This document shows, piece by piece, positions 13,841 to 17,961 of a stretch of DNA of 17,961 bases; within the stretch, counting starts at the first letter, position 1, and every line of letters starts with the position of its first letter. The notes under the pieces are model-generated. The model ran no database searches. It was not told the DNA's origin and saw only the letters and a program-made list of their open reading frames with translations. Source of the DNA: Candidatus Omnitrophica bacterium UBA5776. Lineage in GTDB: Bacteria > Omnitrophota > Gorgyraeia > Gygaellales > Profunditerraquicolaceae. The position numbers and the translations under genes were made by a program. The DNA is taken from contig DIEK01000090.1 in NCBI GenBank assembly GCA_002418595.1, positions 1 through 17,961 of the forward strand. Reading direction: 5' to 3'.

Positions 13841-14821
13841 ATGTCTGTTAAAGTCGGGATAGTCGGCGTGGGGGAGTATCTCCCCAAAAAAGTGCTTACG
13901 AACGCCGACTTGGAAAAAATGGTGGAGACTTCCGACGAGTGGATTATCACCCGGACGGGGATCAAGGAACGCAGGATAGCTTCTTCCTCCGAGGCCTGCT
14001 CCGACCTCGCGATTAAGGCGGGCAGAGAGGCCGTTGCCGCCGCCGGCATGACCGCGGGAGATATCGACCTGATCATCGTCGCGACCATAACCCCGGATAT
14101 GCCTTTTCCTTCCGTGGCCTGTTCGGTGCAGGAAGGGCTGGGAGCGCGCAAGGCGGTTTGTTTCGATATATCCGGCGCCTGCGCCGGTTTCGTTTACGCG
14201 ATTATCACCGCTCAGCAATTCATAGCCTGCGGGACGTGCCGAAACGCCCTGGTGATAGGGAGCGAAAAGCTCTCCGCCATAACCGACTGGCAGGACCGTA
14301 ATACCTGCGTTCTGTTCGGCGACGGGGCAGCCGCGGCGGTGCTCTCGGAGGTCAAGAGCGGGGGGATAATCTCGCATTATATGGCCGGCGACGGAACGAT
14401 GAAGGAGTTGTTGATGCTGCCGGCCGGCGGTTCGCGCAATCCGGCCACGCAGGAAACCGTAGCCGGGCGTAAACATTATATACATATGCGCGGGAACGAA
14501 CTCTTCAAGATCGCGGTGAAGGCGATGTTCGAGGCCGCGGAAAAAGCGCTCGAGAAGGCCGGGCTTACCGCGCGGGACATAGATGTTTTCATCCCTCATC
14601 AGGCGAATATGCGTATAATCTCCGCCGTTGCCAAAAGGCTGGGACTGCCGGAGGAAAAGGTATTCCTGAATATAGAAAAATACGGTAACATGTCTTCGGC
14701 GTCTACCGCCACGGCCTTTTGTGAAGCCGTCAAAAGCGGCAGGATCAAGAAGGGAGATATAGTCATGCTCGACGCTTTCGGCGCCGGCTTAGTATGGGGA
14801 TCCTGTATAATTAAATGGTAA
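13841..14821 (+). CDS. fabH: 3-oxoacyl-[acyl-carrier-protein] synthase III
   Basis: FabH condenses acetyl-CoA (or another short acyl-CoA) with malonyl-ACP to start type II fatty acid synthesis. The 326-residue thiolase-fold protein has the full catalytic triad: C114 in SGACAGF, H253 in IPHQANMRI and N283 in KYGNMSSAS. The N-terminal motif TSDEWIITRTGIKERR is the usual CoA-contacting segment. AGGAAAG at about 13824-13830 is a weak ribosome site, and the gene starts 3 bases after the plsX stop. The plsX-fabH order is conserved in bacteria, but fabD, fabG and acpP, often next, are replaced here by a glycosyltransferase whose ATG overlaps the fabH stop. Confidence 0.97.
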   Translation: MSVKVGIVGVGEYLPKKVLTNADLEKMVETSDEWIITRTGIKERRIASSSEACSDLAIKAGREAVAAAGMTAGDIDLIIVATITPDMPFPSVACSVQEGLGARKAVCFDISGACAGFVYAIITAQQFIACGTCRNALVIGSEKLSAITDWQDRNTCVLFGDGAAAAVLSEVKSGGIISHYMAGDGTMKELLMLPAGGSRNPATQETVAGRKHYIHMRGNELFKIAVKAMFEAAEKALEKAGLTARDIDVFIPHQANMRIISAVAKRLGLPEEKVFLNIEKYGNMSSASTATAFCEAVKSGRIKKGDIVMLDAFGAGLVWGSCIIKW

Positions 14822-15948
14822 TATCTTCGCGTTTACGCGCTGATTGCCGTTTCTTCCGGGGGGACCGCCCGTGCGTTTTCAAGCTTTCTTCCTGCCGTAG
14901 ATGTCGGCATTTTTCTCCTCTCGGACGCAGGATACTTATCATCAAACTTTCCGCTACAGGGGACGTGCTCCGCACTACTCCGCTGCTTTTCGGCCTTAAA
15001 AAGAAATACCCGCTCAGCCATATTACCTGGCTTACCGATTGCCCCGCCTTTTATCTGTTGAAGGGGAACCCTCTGATAGACAGGCTGTTGTGCTATAACG
15101 GAGAGACATCCGATTACCTGCGGTCGAGGGAATTCGATCTGGTCGCCTGTTTCGATAAAGAGGAACGGGCGGCCGCGTTGGCATCCTCTCTTCGCGCGCG
15201 CGCAAAAGCGGGGTTCGGCATAGACCGGCATTCCGGGGCCGTCTGCGCTTTGAACCGCGCTTCACGCTACGCGTTCCTGCTGGGCGTCTGCGACGACCTG
15301 AAGTTCCGTTCCAACCGAAAAACTTATCAAGAGATCATTTTCGAGTCCGTCGGCCTGAAGTACCGCGGAGAAGAATATATCCTGCCGCTTCCCTGTGAGG
15401 AAAAAGAGCGCGCGGGAGAATTCTTGTCCGGTCTGGGGATAAAGAGAGGCGATCCGCTGATCGGGGTGAATACCGGCGCCGGGGACGCGTTCGCGCATAA
15501 AGCCTGGGATGAACGGGGATTCGTTTCTTTAGTAGAGATGATATCGGGGCGCATGCCGGAAAGCAGTATTCTTTTGCTCGGAGGCCGGAAAGAGGCCGGG
15601 TTGAACGCCAGGCTGGCTTTGAAGTTTCCCGGCGGGAAGGTTTATGATTGCGGCGGTTATCATTCTCTGCCGCGTTTTGCCGCCATCATCGGCAGGTGCT
15701 CGGCCCTGGTGAGCGGAGATACTACGGCGATGCATATAGCCATAGCCTTGCGTGTCCCGGTCGCGGCAGTTTTCGGCTCCACCTGCGAGAACGAAATAGA
15801 TTTTTACGGCAGGGGGGCCAAGATAGTGTCCTCCCTGGATTGCCGGCCGTGTTACAGGAAAGAATGCGTGAAGACGCCGAATTGTATGGATTCCATCACG
15901 GCCGGGGAAGTATTCTCCGCTTTGAGCGGTCTGTTAAAAGACCAATGA
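14815..15948 (+). CDS. Glycosyltransferase family 9 protein with Cys-rich N-terminus
   Basis: GT9 enzymes such as the heptosyltransferases add sugars to lipopolysaccharide core on the cytoplasmic face. This 377-residue GT-B protein has the N-terminal motif IIKLSATGDVLRTTPLL with D50 at the position of the catalytic acid. It also has IGVNTGAGDAFAHKAWD, LLLGGRKEAG, the donor-site segment SGDTTAMHIAIAL and the terminal PVAAVFGSTCENE. Before the first strand lies a 37-residue extension with C11, C20, C27 and C30, which could bind a metal. C343, C346, C351 and C357 form a second cysteine group near the end, as in many GT9 proteins. The ATG overlaps the fabH stop (ATGGTAA) and the end overlaps the GT2 start by ATGA. 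The sugar is not known; a heptose or similar in the envelope glycolipid is likely. Confidence 0.85.
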   Translation: MVISSRLRADCRFFRGDRPCVFKLSSCRRCRHFSPLGRRILIIKLSATGDVLRTTPLLFGLKKKYPLSHITWLTDCPAFYLLKGNPLIDRLLCYNGETSDYLRSREFDLVACFDKEERAAALASSLRARAKAGFGIDRHSGAVCALNRASRYAFLLGVCDDLKFRSNRKTYQEIIFESVGLKYRGEEYILPLPCEEKERAGEFLSGLGIKRGDPLIGVNTGAGDAFAHKAWDERGFVSLVEMISGRMPESSILLLGGRKEAGLNARLALKFPGGKVYDCGGYHSLPRFAAIIGRCSALVSGDTTAMHIAIALRVPVAAVFGSTCENEIDFYGRGAKIVSSLDCRPCYRKECVKTPNCMDSITAGEVFSALSGLLKDQ

Positions 15949-16655
15949 ATATTTGGGTTTTGCTGCCTACGTATAATGAAGCCTCGAACATATCCGCTTT
16001 GATCGGCGAAATATTGTCGGTGGTCCCGCAGTCTCGGGTCCTGGTAGTAGATGACGATTCTCCGGACGGGACTTCCGGTATAGTCGCCCGCATGGCGGCG
16101 TCCGACGGCAGTATCCATCTTGTCTCGCGCAAAGGCGGCAGGGGCAGGGGCAGGGCGGGCGTCGAAGGATTCCGTTGCGCTATATCTTCGGGAGCCGATT
16201 TCGTGGTGGAGATGGACGCCGATTTCTCCCATCAGCCGCGGTATATTCCGGAACTGCTGAACGCCGCCCGGGAATGCGGCGTTTCGGTAGCTTCCAGATG
16301 GATGACGCAGGCCGGTATCTGCGGCCGTCCTGCCTACAGGGACATCTTGAGTCTGCTTGCGCGATTTGTCTGCCGGTTCTTCCTCGGGATGCGCCTGAGC
16401 GATCCCACTTCGGGTTTCCGCTGTTTCAGCCGCAGGGCGCTGGAATCGATAGACTGGGACAGGATTATTTCCACCGGACCCTCCATAGTGGGGGAAATTA
16501 TACTTCTGCTTCAGGATAAGGGTTTTGTTTTCAGGGAGGTCCCGATAGTGTTCATGGAGCGGCGCTCCGGGCGGACCAAGCTAAATGCGTTAAAGTTATT
16601 GAGCGCGTTGTTCGCTCTCTTCAAGGTGAAATTCAGATTATGGGCAGGCATATAA
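15945..16655 (+). CDS. GT2 glycosyltransferase, polyprenol-phosphate mannose synthase-like
   Basis: Enzymes of this type transfer a sugar from a nucleotide donor to polyprenyl phosphate, making a lipid-linked donor for GT-C enzymes. The 236-residue protein has LLPTYNEASN at 6-15, VVDDDSPDGTS with D36-D38 for nucleotide binding and EMDADFSHQP with D91/D93 for the metal. The acceptor region SDPTSGFRCF is at 152-161. The tail has no transmembrane pair, as in the DPM1 type. The start ATG overlaps the GT9 stop as ATGA; a longer in-frame opening back to 15648 lies inside GT9 and is rejected. Two segments differ from the usual pattern: GGRGRGRAG replaces the common G-L-G-T-A loop, and SGRTKLN replaces SKM. 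The sugar may be mannose or glucose. The next gene is a GT-C protein that would use such a donor. Confidence 0.85.
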   Translation: MNIWVLLPTYNEASNISALIGEILSVVPQSRVLVVDDDSPDGTSGIVARMAASDGSIHLVSRKGGRGRGRAGVEGFRCAISSGADFVVEMDADFSHQPRYIPELLNAARECGVSVASRWMTQAGICGRPAYRDILSLLARFVCRFFLGMRLSDPTSGFRCFSRRALESIDWDRIISTGPSIVGEIILLLQDKGFVFREVPIVFMERRSGRTKLNALKLLSALFALFKVKFRLWAGI

Positions 16656-17961
16656 TTCTTATAATAATTTTTGCGTTGCTCGCTTTCGCCAGCGCGGTCC
16701 CCGGCGATTTTATACTCGACGATTACATCGTGATCGTGAACAACAGGATAGTGGCGTCTCCGGACCGGATCGGCAGCCTTTTCAACAAGGATGCTTATTT
16801 GAGCGGCGCGGACAAAGTGCTTTTCGACCGGGGAAGCGCGGAATTCGGGGCCGGGGAGGCGACCTACAGGCCGGTTGCCACTTTCAGTTATATGCTGAAT
16901 CACGCTTTATGCGGAAGCAATCCCGTATGTTTCCGTTTAACCAACGTGCTCATTCACGCGGCCAACGGCGTTTTGCTTTATCTTTTGCTCCTGGCGCTTT
17001 TCGGCATCCCGGGTTTTTCCCTTTTGTCGGCTTTGATCTTCGTCGTCCATCCTTTGAGCGCCGAGGTCCTCTGCTGCAGCGCGTTCAGGCCGAATCTTCT
17101 CGCTTTGTTCTTTTCCTTGTCCTCACTGATATTTCATCTGCGTTCCGGTAAAAAGGGGAAGGCCGGGGCTCCCGCGGCGGCCGTTGCCGGTTATTTTCTC
17201 GCTATGTTCTCCAAGGAGACCGCGCTTTTCCTGCCTGTCGCGGCTGCGTTTTGCGACTTTCTGCAGGGAGGGCGGAGACTTCTCTTTGAACGCCTGCGCG
17301 TGTACGCCTTTTATGCGGCTGCCGCCGTTCTGTTTCTCATAGTCTATCTGTTCCTTATGCCGCCGCAGCAGGCGGTAATGCAGGGCCCCTTGATGGTCGG
17401 GAACAATCTTTTCAGGATGTTCGATATTACGGCTTTTTACCTGAAAGATCTTTTTGTGCCGGTAGATCCGCTTTTTATCTTTCCGTTCCAGTTGAAACAC
17501 TCTTTGCCCAGGGCAGTTTGCGGGGCGTTTATATACGCCGGCCTGTTATACGCGCTTGTCCGTTTTCGCAGGATGCCTCCTCCGTTTTTTTTCGGCCTGC
17601 TATGGTTTTTTCTCTGGCTTTTTCCGATGAATAACTTTCTCTACGCCTTCCGTGTGCCGGTGGCTTACAGGTATTTGTATCTGCCGCTGGCCGGGTTCGC
17701 GGCTGCCGCAGCATACCCGCTTTGGCTGCTTTGGTCCGGCCGCGCGGCTTTGGGTAACAAACTGCGGTATGTGCTGCCGGGGGCTTTTATCGCTTATTTG
17801 CTGGTGCTGGCGGTTTTTTCCAATAACAACTGGAAGAACGAGACCAACCTTTATCTTTCCCTTGAGCGCAAATACCCGGGCTCTCCCTTCAGCCAACTGG
17901 GTATGGGGACAGTATTGACCAGGTACGGCCGGTTCGCGGAAGCTAAGATAAAACTGGAAAA
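16640..17961 (+). CDS. TMTC-like GT-C membrane protein with TPR repeats (partial, 3' end missing)
   Basis: The reading frame starts at ATG 16640, overlaps the GT2 end by 16 bases and runs off the window after 440 codons. A membrane segment at 5-20 is followed by DFILDDYIVIVNN with D27-D28, the acidic first-loop pair of GT-C enzymes. TYRPVATFSYMLNHALCG, FRLTNVLIHAANGVLLY, VVHPLSAEVLCCSAFRPN, MFSKETALFLP and AYRYLYLPLAG follow, matching the conserved luminal and membrane segments of TMTC proteins. About eight to ten membrane segments are present. The last residues (SPFSQLGMGTVLTRYGRFAE) begin a tetratricopeptide repeat, so a TPR domain probably follows outside the window. Eukaryotic TMTC proteins O-mannosylate cadherins; bacterial relatives are largely unstudied. 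A role as a protein or glycan glycosyltransferase using polyprenyl-phosphate-sugar fits the GT2 upstream. Confidence 0.82.
   Translation, partial: MGRHIILIIIFALLAFASAVPGDFILDDYIVIVNNRIVASPDRIGSLFNKDAYLSGADKVLFDRGSAEFGAGEATYRPVATFSYMLNHALCGSNPVCFRLTNVLIHAANGVLLYLLLLALFGIPGFSLLSALIFVVHPLSAEVLCCSAFRPNLLALFFSLSSLIFHLRSGKKGKAGAPAAAVAGYFLAMFSKETALFLPVAAAFCDFLQGGRRLLFERLRVYAFYAAAAVLFLIVYLFLMPPQQAVMQGPLMVGNNLFRMFDITAFYLKDLFVPVDPLFIFPFQLKHSLPRAVCGAFIYAGLLYALVRFRRMPPPFFFGLLWFFLWLFPMNNFLYAFRVPVAYRYLYLPLAGFAAAAAYPLWLLWSGRAALGNKLRYVLPGAFIAYLLVLAVFSNNNWKNETNLYLSLERKYPGSPFSQLGMGTVLTRYGRFAEAKIKLE

Noticed and set aside
13085..14599. 504-codon open frame on the minus strand across plsX and fabH
   Set aside because: It is antisense to two well-recognised plus-strand genes, has no recognisable domain, and arises from codon bias in GC-rich DNA.
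15648..15944. N-terminal extension of the GT2 gene
   Set aside because: The extra 99 codons lie inside GT9, and the family N-terminus LLPTYNE begins right after ATG 15945, which overlaps the GT9 stop as ATGA.
1..17961. tRNA, rRNA, CRISPR array or complete transposon
   Set aside because: I looked in the intergenic segments for cloverleaf arms, regularly spaced repeats, transposase motifs and long terminal repeats and saw none.

Overview
The window looks like bacterial chromosome from an uncultured, GC-rich, Gram-negative-type lineage. The mix of housekeeping genes with a B12-binding radical SAM protein, a YfhO-family membrane protein, a Cys-rich family-9 glycosyltransferase and a TMTC/TPR-type membrane protein most resembles Candidatus Omnitrophota (formerly OP3) or a neighbouring PVC-type phylum. 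That placement is by recognition only and is moderate at best. I see no rRNA, tRNA, CRISPR array, integrase or complete insertion sequence.

Region 1 (1-3091). A PAS-PAS-HD-GYP protein (probable cyclic-di-GMP phosphodiesterase) converges on an unrecognised secreted Ser/Thr/Ala-rich protein on the minus strand. A strong bidirectional terminator separates them. The 305-base divergent gap between the secreted protein and dus holds candidate promoters in both directions and three inverted repeats.

Region 2 (3092-8625). dus, a B12-binding radical SAM enzyme, a class I methyltransferase and a YfhO-type protein are overlapped or tightly spaced, so they are probably one operon. The last three look like a lipid or glycan tailoring module of the cell envelope.

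Region 3 (8764-11399). recG and rsmD overlap by ATGA and are followed by a probable terminator. A 333-base segment without a confident gene follows.

Region 4 (11733-17961). coaD, yceD (DUF177), rpmF, plsX and fabH form the widespread ribosome/CoA/phospholipid cluster. It runs without a gap into a GT9 glycosyltransferase, a polyprenol-phosphate-mannose-synthase-like GT2 and a TMTC-like protein cut by the window end. plsX carries one in-frame TGA but is otherwise intact on both sides.

The points most worth a second look are the TGA in plsX; the GT2 plus TMTC pair as a possible protein O-glycosylation system, with the Ser/Thr-rich secreted protein as a speculative substrate; two genes whose predicted promoters abut the start codon, suggesting leaderless mRNAs; and the regulated-looking upstream region of the orphan secreted protein.
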